DNA of 64,000 nt from Bacilli bacterium (GCA_013044175.1 JABEUY010000009.1:1-64000), one strand, 5' to 3'. Positions 8,933-18,640 are shown, numbered from the stretch's first letter. Numbers and translations are program-made. Notes: a model not told the origin generated them from the letters alone.

Positions 8933-9730
8933 ATGTTTTTTCCACGAAGGGAAAAGTCGAAGTGTGAACTGCGGATGCAGGATCTCGATTTCACGTTGAA
9001 GGATCAACGGTTTACCACGTTTCAGCAGGCGATTGTTCCGCTGTCGTCTTCGATCGTCGAGGCGATGACGACGGCGTATGGTTGTGAACTGCTCAATCGT
9101 CCGCAATTAACGGATAACTTTGCCTCGACGGATCAATTTTATGCGTTTGTCGGTGCGCATGGTAAATCGGCTCAAGTGGACACGCACACGGCAACGTTGG
9201 GTATACAGCGCTATGCGTCCAGTCGTTTTCACGCGGATCATCCCGCTCATCGCGTCTTTATCAATGTGCATCTCTCTACGCTGTTTTCTGAAGATTGGGA
9301 TCGCTTTCTCGCAAAATCGCTGATCATCTCACCGTCGCAGATCGTCCTTGAAATCGCAGAACGCGAAGGGCTTGATGCGTATCGTGAACATGATGTGGTC
9401 ACGAAGATGGACGCGATGCGTGCTCTTGGCTTTCAGATTGCAGTCGATGATCTGGGCATGGGCTATTCGGGACTCTATACGTTAGCGACCGTACATCCGC
9501 ATTTTGTCAAAATCGATCGGAAACTCGTTCGCTTTATCGAGCAAGATTCGTATCGACAACACATGATGCACGCGCTGATCGCTTACTGGCATAAGGAAAA
9601 GGTTCAAGTGATCGTCGAAGGCATTGAACGCCAAGAGGAAGTGGATTTTTTCCTGACCACAGGGGCTGCTTATGCGCAAGGCTACTACTATCATCGCCCG
9701 CAAAGCGTGGAACCTCTCCTCGTTCCCTAG
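8933..9730 (+). CDS. EAL-domain protein, probable cyclic-di-GMP phosphodiesterase
   Basis: 265-aa stand-alone EAL domain with no sensory, GGDEF or membrane part. The family hydrolyses c-di-GMP to pGpG. Key positions appear kept in variant form: ExLxR in CELLNRP, Asn in FINVHLS, Glu in VLEIAEREG, the Asp pair in VDDLGMGYSGL, Lys in VKIDRKL, Glu in IVEGIE and Gln in YAQGYYYHRPQ. The usual DDFG is DDLG here. Most metal and catalytic residues are present, so activity is plausible. The start ATG 8933 has AAGGAGGA seven bases upstream. It is single and unlinked to other signalling genes. Confidence 0.85.
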   Translation: MFFPRREKSKCELRMQDLDFTLKDQRFTTFQQAIVPLSSSIVEAMTTAYGCELLNRPQLTDNFASTDQFYAFVGAHGKSAQVDTHTATLGIQRYASSRFHADHPAHRVFINVHLSTLFSEDWDRFLAKSLIISPSQIVLEIAEREGLDAYREHDVVTKMDAMRALGFQIAVDDLGMGYSGLYTLATVHPHFVKIDRKLVRFIEQDSYRQHMMHALIAYWHKEKVQVIVEGIERQEEVDFFLTTGAAYAQGYYYHRPQSVEPLLVP

Positions 9731-9774
9731 TCGCACGGCAAAACACCCCACCCCCACATGGGGATGAGGTGCGA
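9731..9774. terminator. Hairpin between convergent genes, weak terminator
   Basis: Outer stem TCGCAC/GTGCGA (9731-9736 with 9769-9774), with a C-rich/G-rich inner part, sits right after the EAL stop. There is no good T-run, so function as a terminator is uncertain. Confidence 0.35.
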
Positions 9775-9800
9775 TCGAGTCTTTCCTTCCCGTGGACGGG

Positions 9801-11339
9801 TTACGCCATCGAGGTGATTTCACCATTCTTCGGATTTAAAAACACTTTCGGTGCGCGTGTACTACCGCTAAAGTCAAACATGTTATCGATCGTACCGGAC
9901 ATCGCGTCGTAGGACTGGTTGCCAAGACGACCGAGTTTCCAGTTATCTTCGATAAAGCGCAGGATCGACGACTGCGATGTGACCGTGTTATCGACGAAGT
10001 TTTGCTTGGCGTACGGCGAGATTACGAGCATCGGTAAGCGCGGGCCAAAGCCGGCACGATCGAGATACGTGCCTTTTTTCGGCGTTCCGGCATTACCTTG
10101 TCCGACGAGCACATCTTGGCTCGGATCGTTGGACATATTCACGATCGGACCCATTACATGATCATACCAGCCGTCCGAATCATCCCACGAGATAATCACT
10201 GCTGTGCTTGACCAAGTCGGCAATTTTTGCAACGTGTTGATCGTGTTCACTAAGAAACGCTGTTCATCGAGCGGATCGGAATAACCGGCATGACCGTCTT
10301 CATAGCCTGGCGCCTTTAAGAAACTGACGGCAGGCAGGTTGTTCGCTTTGGCGGCTGACCAGAAATCGGTCAGATCGTATTGATGATTCGCGCGATCCGT
10401 TTGACCGATCATCGCAACGGACGTCGGACGCAGATGCATCGGGTTCGCCGTGGATTGGTAGTATTGGAACGGTTCATGATGCGGGATATAATCGGTGATC
10501 AGCGCATTACCCACGTTGATGCTTTGCGCTTGCGGATGATCGAAGCCCCCTTCAAACCAACCCCACGTCACGTGTTTCGCGTTGAGGAGATCACCGACGT
10601 TTTTACCGACCATGCGAATCGTCGGGCCTTTGGACGCCATATCATAGTAAGGATCGACATCACTAAACAGCGTGCCGTTTTGATTGAGCGCCCAATTCGG
10701 ATATTGGTTGCTGTTCATCGATGTCACTTTCGTGCCATGTTCGGCGTAATTCTTGTTATAGGGGATAGCGCCGTGCGTTTGGCCGGCGATCAGGTTCAAG
10801 GCACCGGGTGTCGAAGGACCAAACGTCGAGCCGTACGAATTATCACTCATCGCAAAATGTTGGGCATAGTTCCATAGACCAGTTACCGTATTGCCATCAT
10901 AGTAATCCATCACGATTGGGTTGTTGTGCCCCGTCGACTGCACGAATTTATCCATCAATCCGCCGTCAAAGGCGGCTTGTTCCGCTTGATACCCGTGATC
11001 CATATCTTTAGTCATCGCTTGCGATGGCGATAAGCGCTTCGGATTATCCAAGTTCGGATTGTGTGTCAACAGTTCATGATCGAGACCGTTGACCGTCGGC
11101 GTGCCAGGCAACGCGTGAAACGGCGGTTCACCCGGTAGGTTTAACGCATGCGGATACGTGGCGAAGTAATGATCAAACGAGACATTCTCATCAAAAATCA
11201 CGACGACATGTTTGATCGGGGTCGTGGTCGCATATTGCATAGCCGAATCGGCTTGACTGGCGTTTGCGATCAACGGCGTCGCAAGCACACCAAGTGCCGT
11301 GAAGCAAGAAGCGAGGGAAAACAGCATTTTTTTGGCCAA
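9801..11339 (-). CDS. Secreted phosphoesterase (AcpA / phospholipase C-like)
   Basis: 512-aa exported phosphoesterase of the alkaline-phosphatase-like superfamily that includes acid phosphatase AcpA and phospholipase C. Residues 1-27 are a Sec signal peptide (basic start, hydrophobic core, cleavage near ANAS). The family start motif VVVIFDENVSFDHYF is at about 45-59, and metal-site motifs recur later (SWDDSDGWYDH). It probably scavenges phosphate outside the cell. The start is TTG 11339, with AAAGGATG eight bases upstream; an in-frame ATG four codons later is the alternative. No regulator is adjacent. The reaction type is well supported, the substrate is not. Confidence 0.85.
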   Translation of the reverse strand: MAKKMLFSLASCFTALGVLATPLIANASQADSAMQYATTTPIKHVVVIFDENVSFDHYFATYPHALNLPGEPPFHALPGTPTVNGLDHELLTHNPNLDNPKRLSPSQAMTKDMDHGYQAEQAAFDGGLMDKFVQSTGHNNPIVMDYYDGNTVTGLWNYAQHFAMSDNSYGSTFGPSTPGALNLIAGQTHGAIPYNKNYAEHGTKVTSMNSNQYPNWALNQNGTLFSDVDPYYDMASKGPTIRMVGKNVGDLLNAKHVTWGWFEGGFDHPQAQSINVGNALITDYIPHHEPFQYYQSTANPMHLRPTSVAMIGQTDRANHQYDLTDFWSAAKANNLPAVSFLKAPGYEDGHAGYSDPLDEQRFLVNTINTLQKLPTWSSTAVIISWDDSDGWYDHVMGPIVNMSNDPSQDVLVGQGNAGTPKKGTYLDRAGFGPRLPMLVISPYAKQNFVDNTVTSQSSILRFIEDNWKLGRLGNQSYDAMSGTIDNMFDFSGSTRAPKVFLNPKNGEITSMA

Positions 11340-11443
11340 CTTCGTCTCATCCTTTCGATCGCATTTCGTGAATTTGTTTTCACGTGCTTCTTAACGATAC
11401 GAAAATGACACGAAGCCTAGGTCAAGATTTCTTTAAAAAAACG

Positions 11444-12004
11444 TTAATTTTTCTGAAAGCAAAAACAGGTGGCGACATGGTCGTTCACCATACCCACCGC
11501 CTGCATGTACGCGTAGATGATCGTTGAACCGACAAACGTAAAGCCGCGCTTCTTCAAGTCCTTGCTGATCGCATCACTGATCGGTGTCTTCGCCGGTACG
11601 TCAGCCAGCGTCGCATAGCCGCCAAGGATCGGTTTCCCGTCCACAAATCGCCACAGATACTGATCGAACGAGCCGAATTCCTCTTGGATGCGCAAAAACG
11701 CCTTCGCATTTTGTACCGTACCGCGCACTTTCAGTCGATTGCGGATAATCCCTGGATTTAGTAGCAATTCTGCGATCTTCTCTTCCCCATACGTCGCCAC
11801 CTTCGCCGGATCGAACTGATCGAACGCCTCACGATACGTCGCGCGCTTACGCAACACGGTGATCCAACTAAGACCTGCTTGCGCACCTTCCAGGATCAGC
11901 ATCTCAAAAAGCTTCTGATCCTCATGAACGGGAATACCCCACTCATGATCGTGATACGCTTCGTACAGCACGTCGCCTTGTGCCCATCCACAACGTTCAA
12001 CCAA
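11444..12004 (-). CDS. tag: DNA-3-methyladenine glycosylase I
   Basis: 186-aa base-excision repair enzyme that removes 3-methyladenine from DNA. It begins RCGWAQGDVLYEAYHDHEWG, the family hallmark with the first zinc Cys and the YHDxEWG block. It continues with the helix-hairpin-helix-like GLSWITVLRKR segment and ends with the zinc residues in NDHVATCFC. Length equals the family norm. The start is TTG 12004 after AAAGGTTGTGG. It lies between a secreted phosphoesterase and a secreted protein, with no operon link evident. Confidence 0.95.
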   Translation of the reverse strand: MVERCGWAQGDVLYEAYHDHEWGIPVHEDQKLFEMLILEGAQAGLSWITVLRKRATYREAFDQFDPAKVATYGEEKIAELLLNPGIIRNRLKVRGTVQNAKAFLRIQEEFGSFDQYLWRFVDGKPILGGYATLADVPAKTPISDAISKDLKKRGFTFVGSTIIYAYMQAVGMVNDHVATCFCFQKN

Positions 12005-12054
12005 TTCGCCACAACCTTTCTTTCTTTACACTGAACACCAAAAGCAAATACGCC

Positions 12055-12086
12055 AAAAGCGCCTCGCTTCCAGCCAAGCGAGGCGC
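12055..12086 (-). terminator. Rho-independent terminator of the secreted-protein gene
   Basis: A perfect 11-bp stem GCGCCTCGCTT/AAGCGAGGCGC (12059-12069, 12076-12086) with a 6-nt loop is followed on the minus strand by TTTT. Confidence 0.85.
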
Positions 12087-12109
12087 CCACTACGATAAGA
12101 ATTAAAGGA

Positions 12110-12748
12110 TCAGTAGCCGTTCCCGGAAGAAGAACTACCACCCATCGAACTACCCATGGCGTTGTTCATGGAAGAACTTGCACCCATGCCAACGCTTTGG
12201 TTGTTTGCCATGCCATAATCCATCAGGAAATTGGAACTGGCAAACCACACTTTGATCGCTTTTTGCGTGCCAGGCCCGATCAGAATCACCGGATCGGCAG
12301 CACCTTTAGGCATCATCATCGACGTATTGAAAGTGAAATCGCCATTTTTCGATAACATCACCGGTGCAGTAATCACCGATTTGGCATTGGCAAAGGTGAT
12401 GGCAGCAACGACCGATTTCACACCAACCGTTGTACCAGCTATGGCTTTTGGAATCATCATGCCATTTTGCATATAACCTTGCTTGGGAACGACAAGCCAT
12501 TTCCCTGTCGCATAAAAATGATTAGACGTAAGACGATACGAACCTTGTACAACCCACGGCGCACCACCAGCTTGTACATTGCGCACGGTGACATTAGGGA
12601 TGTTACCAAACAATTTACCTTGCATCGACCATGTTGACGATGGCTTCATCGCGGCAAATGCAAAACCGTCTGCCGTCAATGTGACGGCTGTGATCACAGC
12701 GATGAGCGTCATCAAGGCGACGTTATTCTTCGGGTTACTCCTCCACAT
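12110..12748 (-). CDS. Exported protein with Met/Gly/Ser-rich tail, function unknown
   Basis: About 212 aa. Residues 1-33 are a signal peptide (basic start, hydrophobic LMTLIAVITAVTL, cleavage near FAFAA). The middle (35-180) looks like a beta-rich extracellular domain with several MM pairs. The last 30 residues are a low-complexity tail of M, G, S and N (GMGASSSMNNAMGSSMGG). Met-rich exported proteins sometimes bind copper, but there are no Cys or His clusters, so that is speculation. ATG 12748 was chosen because AAGGGTGG sits seven bases upstream; an overlapping TTG precedes it by one codon. It has its own strong terminator. Confidence 0.75.
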   Translation of the reverse strand: MWRSNPKNNVALMTLIAVITAVTLTADGFAFAAMKPSSTWSMQGKLFGNIPNVTVRNVQAGGAPWVVQGSYRLTSNHFYATGKWLVVPKQGYMQNGMMIPKAIAGTTVGVKSVVAAITFANAKSVITAPVMLSKNGDFTFNTSMMMPKGAADPVILIGPGTQKAIKVWFASSNFLMDYGMANNQSVGMGASSSMNNAMGSSMGGSSSSGNGY

Positions 12749-12887
12749 CAATTATCCACCCTTCCTCGTATGGGCAAGTCTATGAGAGCGTTTGTTGATG
12801 TTTATCTCTATAGTCCTATCCTACTACGTTTCGAGGTGGATGTAAAGGCTTTGTATAATATTTTTATTTACATTGTCAAAGGTTCGT

Positions 12888-14381
12888 TCACCAATACTGA
12901 TATACCGACAAACCTTTGGAAACCATTTGTTTCGCTTTAGACGCCGGTCGAACTTTCTCTGCGCTTTTGCGCGAGTTTCCTTTCACCAAATCAAGGATGG
13001 GTTCAGAATGAGCTGCAACAGGCTCTTGCGCTTCTTCTTTTGACGTCAATGAAGCATCTGTCTTCGTTCCAAACAAAATCTCAAAGATATCAGGTTCTGG
13101 CTGGTCCGCTTTACGCATCGACTGCGCAAAAGGAGACGGTTTTTCTTCTTCATAGCGGATCGACGCATCGCTTTCAAGGTTAAAATCCGGTAAAAGCGAA
13201 GTCGCTGTTTCTTGGAATGTCTTGTGTTCATCCGATGGCAGCTCGATAGGACTTGGCACCGAAGGCTTCTCTACCGCTTCCGCGGTCAGCAGCGATTGAA
13301 TCTCGCGATACCAGCCAATGATTCGCTCATCGAGCAGCATTTCAAGCTCGCGACTGGTCGACATCAGAATATGCACGTTACAATTACCTAACTGATCATG
13401 AAAGGAACTCGCTAAAATCGCTTCGCTAACTTGACCTTGCAAGTCTTTATCCTCATACGGCGCCTCAAATACACGCACGAAATCAGGATCTTCAATCAAC
13501 CAAGAATCGAGAGGATCATCGACCCATAAGCCATCCGATTGAAACATAATGCCTCTCGCCGCCTCTTGACAACGCTTCATAAGAACCGCCAAGCGAGTAT
13601 GCGATAGCCCCATTTCAAACCGCTCACCTTCTGCGGTCATGGTAGCCTGCTGTTTCTGATGAGCACGCACCCAATCATTGAGCGCGCGAAAACTCAGCGA
13701 GAGTAATTTCATCAGGTTATCGAGATTAAACGTATCTGCCGATGATGGTCTGACAAATCGTTCAAAAAACTGTTGCTTTCCTTCTTGCGCGTGCTTCTTA
13801 TACATCGTATAGACGGGCGAATCTTCATAGATGGTTGGATCATGATAGGCTTCTTCGCGCATCGACTCAATCGTTGCAATCGTACGACCCACATCTTGGG
13901 ATAAACGAATCGCGCCTTCATCGAGGATTGTATAAGCTACCGGTGCCTTCTCTTGCGAACGGCTTTGTTCCTTTATCTCTTCTTGTTGCTCAGCCTGTGC
14001 ATGCACGGGCGGCGGCAGATCATTTTGCGGGGGACTATGACGCGCTTCTTCAATGATCTTCGCGAGAATGCTTCGAACCTCTTGATCTGTTAAGCCAAGA
14101 TCTTCTTGAAAAGCAAACATCTCTTCTTCTTGGTACGTCGTCAGTACGCGTGACGTGATACCGAGATCGTTCATCATACCCGCAAAATCTTCATAGCACG
14201 CTAAAAGATGCCTCTCCATCTGCCGACAAGCATCTTGATCGAGATGCAACGCGCGCGCTTTGCGTAAAAGAATTTGACGACCTTGCGCAGTGCGATATTG
14301 ATCGGACAGAAAAAGACGACAGATCGTCTGTCTATACCGAGAAAACTTATCTTCTTCCACGGGTTGCGTCCTTTCTGCCAT
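12888..14381 (-). CDS. 497-aa protein of unknown function
   Basis: Not recognised. It is soluble, acidic and mostly helical. Residues 1-115 form a helical region, 116-145 a P/Q/E-rich linker, 150-370 a larger helical core (with an aromatic stretch GLWVDDPLDSWLIEDPDF around 285-305), and 371-497 a disordered, E/S/P-rich tail ending VSKGLSVYQYW. The start ATG 14381 has AAAGGACGC upstream. Codon use resembles the neighbours. The linker and tail suggest a scaffold or regulatory protein, but there is nothing to name it. The 266 bases upstream contain no further convincing gene. Confidence 0.75.
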   Translation of the reverse strand: MAERTQPVEEDKFSRYRQTICRLFLSDQYRTAQGRQILLRKARALHLDQDACRQMERHLLACYEDFAGMMNDLGITSRVLTTYQEEEMFAFQEDLGLTDQEVRSILAKIIEEARHSPPQNDLPPPVHAQAEQQEEIKEQSRSQEKAPVAYTILDEGAIRLSQDVGRTIATIESMREEAYHDPTIYEDSPVYTMYKKHAQEGKQQFFERFVRPSSADTFNLDNLMKLLSLSFRALNDWVRAHQKQQATMTAEGERFEMGLSHTRLAVLMKRCQEAARGIMFQSDGLWVDDPLDSWLIEDPDFVRVFEAPYEDKDLQGQVSEAILASSFHDQLGNCNVHILMSTSRELEMLLDERIIGWYREIQSLLTAEAVEKPSVPSPIELPSDEHKTFQETATSLLPDFNLESDASIRYEEEKPSPFAQSMRKADQPEPDIFEILFGTKTDASLTSKEEAQEPVAAHSEPILDLVKGNSRKSAEKVRPASKAKQMVSKGLSVYQYW

Positions 14382-14647
14382 AATCCCACATCCTTCGCGA
14401 ATCTGTTAGGCGATTCAGCAAATCCAAGATACGAAGATCGAGACAATTCCGTGAAGCGGTAGCCCTCTCCTTTGACAACCTGAGAAACACCCTTGTCAAA
14501 GACAGGGAAATCGAAACGATAACCATCCATACTTAACGATAACGCATTCATAGACGGGTAAGAGGTATAGTGATACGTTTATATGTACTACAGCCTATTG
14601 TATGACGATTTGTTCAAATTTCGCAAGACCAATTTTCATGATTTTGA

Positions 14648-15613
14648 TTAAAACATGCCAATTTCATCCCCAGGATGCGCTTTGCGAACTTGTTTATAGC
14701 GTTCACCATGCTTTTTGGTGAACGTAAGTTGTCCGATGCCCTTTTCGTCACAGACGACGACTTTACTATGCCCTTTGGCATGGATCGGATGACGCAAGAC
14801 GCGTGCAAAATCCCCGCCTTTAACCTCTTGTTTCACGACAGCAAGATACGAAAACTTTTCATCTTCATACGGCACTTCTCCCTCCTTGACTTGCCGATGA
14901 AGGGCGCTACGCGCAATGCGTGTCGTGAAATGGCACCAATCACCCTCAAGCATCGGACATGCACGTTCATGCGGACAAGGCGCTAGAATATGCGCCCCTT
15001 TGGCCAGTAAATAAGCTCGCGCTTCCATTAACTGCGCATAGGCAACTGGCGTACCCGGTTCGATGATCAATAAAACCTGATCGGTCGCCTGCCAAAGTGC
15101 TTGCCAAGCTTCTCGGCGCTTTTGCGGTTGTAATTCATTTAGCACATATGAAGCGATGACAAGATCGGCGTGATCAGTCAAGGTCGACGTGGTCAAATCA
15201 AAGGCATGCCATTTCATTTGTTGCCATGTAGGTACTACCTCAGCCATAAAATTTTCACCAGTCTGACGCATCGCCGCTTCACGCTCAAGACAGACAATTT
15301 GATCGAATGCAAACAAGGAACTCGCCGCAAACGTGGCAGCGCCTGTACCTGCCCCGACATCGAGTAATGTCTTAGGACTGATCATCCCCGAACCTAACGT
15401 CGCTGATAAGGCAGCGCGAACGGCTCCGTACGTCGCAGGCATGCGCATGATCGCATACGCGAGCGCATCATCAGCCGTCGTCACAAGCCTCTTGCCATGG
15501 CCACTTTCCGTCTGATAACGCACGCTAAGCGCTTGTGCGCCTTTTTTGAGTTGATCGCGTTCTATACGACTTGCTTCTTGTTCAATCTTGGCGATAACAG
15601 CATCGGGCAACAA
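14648..15613 (-). CDS. Rsm22-family class I SAM-dependent methyltransferase
   Basis: 321-aa member of the Rsm22 family, which is linked to the small ribosomal subunit in mitochondria and bacteria. The SAM-binding motif LLDVGAGTGAATFA is at about 83-96, and the post-I acidic residue is in VCLERE. The family cysteines CPHERACPMLEGDWCHF (about 217-233) are thought to hold a metal or Fe-S centre. The C-terminal region is beta-rich. The start is TTG 15613 (or TTG 15610), with AAGGAAGTGG upstream. It is transcribed divergently from the MFS gene, with starts 84 bases apart. Confidence 0.85.
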   Translation of the reverse strand: MLPDAVIAKIEQEASRIERDQLKKGAQALSVRYQTESGHGKRLVTTADDALAYAIMRMPATYGAVRAALSATLGSGMISPKTLLDVGAGTGAATFAASSLFAFDQIVCLEREAAMRQTGENFMAEVVPTWQQMKWHAFDLTTSTLTDHADLVIASYVLNELQPQKRREAWQALWQATDQVLLIIEPGTPVAYAQLMEARAYLLAKGAHILAPCPHERACPMLEGDWCHFTTRIARSALHRQVKEGEVPYEDEKFSYLAVVKQEVKGGDFARVLRHPIHAKGHSKVVVCDEKGIGQLTFTKKHGERYKQVRKAHPGDEIGMF

Positions 15614-15697
15614 AGATTTGCCACTTCCTTTTCGTTTGTTTCACGGTATCCATGTGCTACACTGAAGCGATCATCCGCATTCTTAGGAGTCTTACTT

Positions 15698-16891
15698 ATG
15701 CAGCCAACATCGCGCAAAACAGCTTGGTTAGGCGCTCTTTATGTCATCATCATGGCAGCTAATCTCCGTGCTGCCATCTCTGGTGTCGGTCCACTGACCA
15801 ACACCATCATACAACAAACCGGATTATCCGTAACGGTTGCTGGCCTGATGACAAGCCTTCCTTTAGTCGCATTCGCCATCTTCTCACCGCTTGCCCCGAT
15901 GATCGCAAGACGCTACGGGCTCGAACGGGTGCTCATCGGTGCACTGTTCCTGTTGATGATCGCGATCCTCGTCCGCAGCAGCGGATCGGCAACTTTACTT
16001 CTGCTTGGTATGTTTCTCGCTGGTGTCGCGATTGCGATCGGCAATGTCTTACTTCCAAGCCTGATCAAACGCGATTTTCCTCAACAAGTCGGTCTATTGA
16101 CCGGTATGTATTCGGTCGCGATGGGCATTTTTGCTTCCATCGCAGCAGGTATCACCATCCCGATGGCAAATATTCCTTGGCTTGGCTGGCGAGGTTCTTT
16201 AGGCAGTTGGGCACTCCTTGCAGGGATCGGATTTTTGTTCTGGCTACCTCTTTACAAGGAGCATCATCGTCCTGACAATGTCGCAAGGTATTCCGTGTGG
16301 CGATCTTCCCTCGCTTGGCAGATCACGTTCTTTATGGGGCTGCAATCCTTTTTATTTTACGCGACTTCCGCGTGGTTACCGACGCTCTTGCAAGATCGCG
16401 GTATGAATGCAACCACGGCAGGCTGGATGCTCGCGATCATGCAGTTTATCAGTTTACCTGCGTCGTTTTTTACCCCGATCCTTGCCGCAGCCTTACCACG
16501 GCAGCGAAGTATCGTGGCTGGTGTCGTCATCGGGTATCTGATGGGGTATGGCGGTTTGCTCGCATTTCCCGTCACATCACTCGTCTGGCTATGGGTTACC
16601 TTAATCGGCATCGCAGGCGGTGCGAGTATCAGTCTGGCGCTTACGTGGTTTGGCCTGCGCACCAAGACGAAAGAAGAAGCAGCCAAGCTTTCCGGCATGG
16701 CGCAATCGATCGGTTATCTGATCGCTAGCATCGGGCCTGTCTTGATCGGTTACGTTCATACGATCACAGGCAATTGGTCGACACCGCTTCTGATTTTACT
16801 GCTTGTGATCGTCGGTCTTGGTCTCAGTGGCATTCGCCCGGGAAGTGGCGGTTTTATCCGTGATCCTTCATCCTTGCCAAGGCGTTCCTGA
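15698..16891 (+). CDS. MFS transporter, CynX/NimT-type
   Basis: 397-aa inner-membrane transporter with about twelve hydrophobic segments. The N-terminal ANLRAAISGVGPL is characteristic of the CynX (cyanate)/NimT branch of the major facilitator superfamily. The substrate is unknown. ATG 15698 was chosen because AGGAG lies 7 bases upstream and the first membrane helix follows directly; the frame stays open for 67 codons upstream, but that part overlaps the divergent methyltransferase start. The 3' end overlaps the convergent SRPBCC gene by 24 bases. Confidence 0.88.
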   Translation: MQPTSRKTAWLGALYVIIMAANLRAAISGVGPLTNTIIQQTGLSVTVAGLMTSLPLVAFAIFSPLAPMIARRYGLERVLIGALFLLMIAILVRSSGSATLLLLGMFLAGVAIAIGNVLLPSLIKRDFPQQVGLLTGMYSVAMGIFASIAAGITIPMANIPWLGWRGSLGSWALLAGIGFLFWLPLYKEHHRPDNVARYSVWRSSLAWQITFFMGLQSFLFYATSAWLPTLLQDRGMNATTAGWMLAIMQFISLPASFFTPILAAALPRQRSIVAGVVIGYLMGYGGLLAFPVTSLVWLWVTLIGIAGGASISLALTWFGLRTKTKEEAAKLSGMAQSIGYLIASIGPVLIGYVHTITGNWSTPLLILLLVIVGLGLSGIRPGSGGFIRDPSSLPRRS

Positions 16892-17314
16892 GCCTGTCTC
16901 ACAATATGTCTTGAGACTTTCTAAGAAAAAATCCCAATCCTGTGCGCAGGAAGTGTAACAAGCACAGCGTGTCATCAATCCCTGATGTTCAAACTGTACG
17001 ATAACGCCCTCTTCTTGCCGTAGCAGTTGAAATACCATACAGGTATTTGTCCATTCAGGAAAAGCGGAATGCTCGATACATAGCCACAATAATCGTTCGT
17101 TTTCGATCGTCTCATGGATCGCAAGATCAATCTTGTGATTCGGGCCTTGAAAAAACAACTGCCATCGATCTTTGCTACGCTGCACTTGTTCTGACCACCA
17201 TCCTGCCAAACCTTCCTTGGTGGTCAGCGCGCGATAGACGCTCTCCCGTGAGGCTTGAATGGTTATTTCCTTGGTATAATCGGCAGCTTTCGCAGCATCT
17301 TTTGTCGTAGTCAT
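16868..17314 (-). CDS. SRPBCC (AHSA1/START-like) domain protein
   Basis: 148-aa lipid/hydrophobic-ligand-binding fold of the Aha1/START-like superfamily. It has ITIQASRESVYRALTTKEGLAGWWSE at the N-terminus, the repeated WW/W pattern, and a final helix (WDFFLESLKTYCETG). Such proteins often modulate or bind small molecules; no substrate is evident. ATG 17314 has AAGGAGAG seven bases upstream. It lies 21 bases after the stop of the MFS gene on the same strand, so the two form a likely operon. Confidence 0.82.
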   Translation of the reverse strand: MTTTKDAAKAADYTKEITIQASRESVYRALTTKEGLAGWWSEQVQRSKDRWQLFFQGPNHKIDLAIHETIENERLLWLCIEHSAFPEWTNTCMVFQLLRQEEGVIVQFEHQGLMTRCACYTSCAQDWDFFLESLKTYCETGSGTPWQG

Positions 17315-17335
17315 CGTAGTCTCTCCTTCAATCAT

Positions 17336-18586
17336 TCACTGTGAATCGGACGCGAGATCGGTAAACGTAAATCGACCTCGCCATTTTCCATACAAAAAAA
17401 TGAGCAACCCAATCAGGGTACTCACGGAACCAATGGCAAAAGACACGACCAGAGAATGAAAAAGCGAACCTAAGAAACTCGCCAATAGCACGATCAACAC
17501 TTCACTGATCGAACTGACTTGCACGATGATACTTCGAAATCTCCCTTGCAACGCTTCGGGCGTCTCACGTATCCGAAGCGTAACATACGAGGAGGTTGAA
17601 AGGCTCGATAAGATAAAGTACAAAGCAATCAGCACGGTAAGAGCCGTGACAGAAGAAAGAATCGGCAGTAAAAAGATACATAGTGCGACGCCGACATCCG
17701 CGATTACGATGAGCACCATCGTCTTGATCCGTTTGGCTAACCACGAAAATAAAGCACCTGAGATCATCATCGCAATCCCGACCACGATAGCAGGAAGCCA
17801 CATGGTGGACAATGAACCAACGCGAGCCGCCAAGACAAAGATCAGCGCCATCACGATCGCTGAACCGCCATTGCCGAGGCTGACTGACGCGGTGTAATAC
17901 ACGATAAAAGGGTTTTTCGCAAAAAGTCGAAACGATTCTTTGATTTCGCCAACCACTTGCGTAACCGATGTGAGCGCTGCCGGTTTTTCCCCTTGCGTCA
18001 AGCTGTCCTTAGGCAAGCGCAGTAAGATAAGTGCCAACACGAATGTCGTCACCGAGTCGGCGATAAAAAACCAGGTGATCGCAAGGTGATAAAACAAAAA
18101 GCCGCCATAACTTAGCGTGATGCCAAAAAGCAAAGCGCCTGAAGTGATCATCGTCGAGATCCCATCGGCACGAACGAGCCATTCTTTTTTTAAGAGATAC
18201 TTCTTATACCCAGGCACGGCGCCATTGCCAAATAACGCGATGCCTGACAGGATCAGATCAACGATAAGAATCATCACGAAAAACTCGCGTGTACTCGCAA
18301 AGAGCACAGGCAACCAACCGAATAAGGCGATCAGAAGATTCGCCACGACCATCACCGATTTACGCGCGTAACGGTCGATCACAAGGCCTGAGAAAAGCCC
18401 GACAAACACAAAGGAGACTTGTTCGAGAATACCCACCGCACCATTGATTAAGATGCTTTGCGTATGCATTTGTGTATAAAAGCGGATCGCAAAGTAACGC
18501 GCGATCGACAAACACATCGCCAAGCCATAGGCGAGTTCCATCGTCCAAAAAGCAAGGGGGAGTCGGTTACTTTCTTGTCGCTTCAT
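17336..18586 (-). CDS. MFS permease, EntS/multidrug-exporter-like
   Basis: 416-aa membrane protein with about twelve hydrophobic helices and the loop motif GLVIDRYARKSVMV between helices 2 and 3, as in the MFS_3 (EntS-like) exporters. Probable drug or siderophore-type efflux. ATG 18586 was chosen because GTGGAGG lies eight bases upstream; the ATG five codons earlier lacks a ribosome site. It leads an apparent two-gene operon with the SRPBCC protein. Confidence 0.85.
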   Translation of the reverse strand: MKRQESNRLPLAFWTMELAYGLAMCLSIARYFAIRFYTQMHTQSILINGAVGILEQVSFVFVGLFSGLVIDRYARKSVMVVANLLIALFGWLPVLFASTREFFVMILIVDLILSGIALFGNGAVPGYKKYLLKKEWLVRADGISTMITSGALLFGITLSYGGFLFYHLAITWFFIADSVTTFVLALILLRLPKDSLTQGEKPAALTSVTQVVGEIKESFRLFAKNPFIVYYTASVSLGNGGSAIVMALIFVLAARVGSLSTMWLPAIVVGIAMMISGALFSWLAKRIKTMVLIVIADVGVALCIFLLPILSSVTALTVLIALYFILSSLSTSSYVTLRIRETPEALQGRFRSIIVQVSSISEVLIVLLASFLGSLFHSLVVSFAIGSVSTLIGLLIFLYGKWRGRFTFTDLASDSQ

Positions 18587-18640
18587 CGATTGCGCCTCCA
18601 CTTTCGTGCCACTAGCCTATCATTTTTTCATGGAGGAAAC

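Noticed and set aside
14201-14551. 116-aa minus-strand frame upstream of the 497-aa gene
   Set aside because: Half of it overlaps the real gene in another frame. The free part has no ribosome site and low-quality composition, so I treat it as leader DNA.
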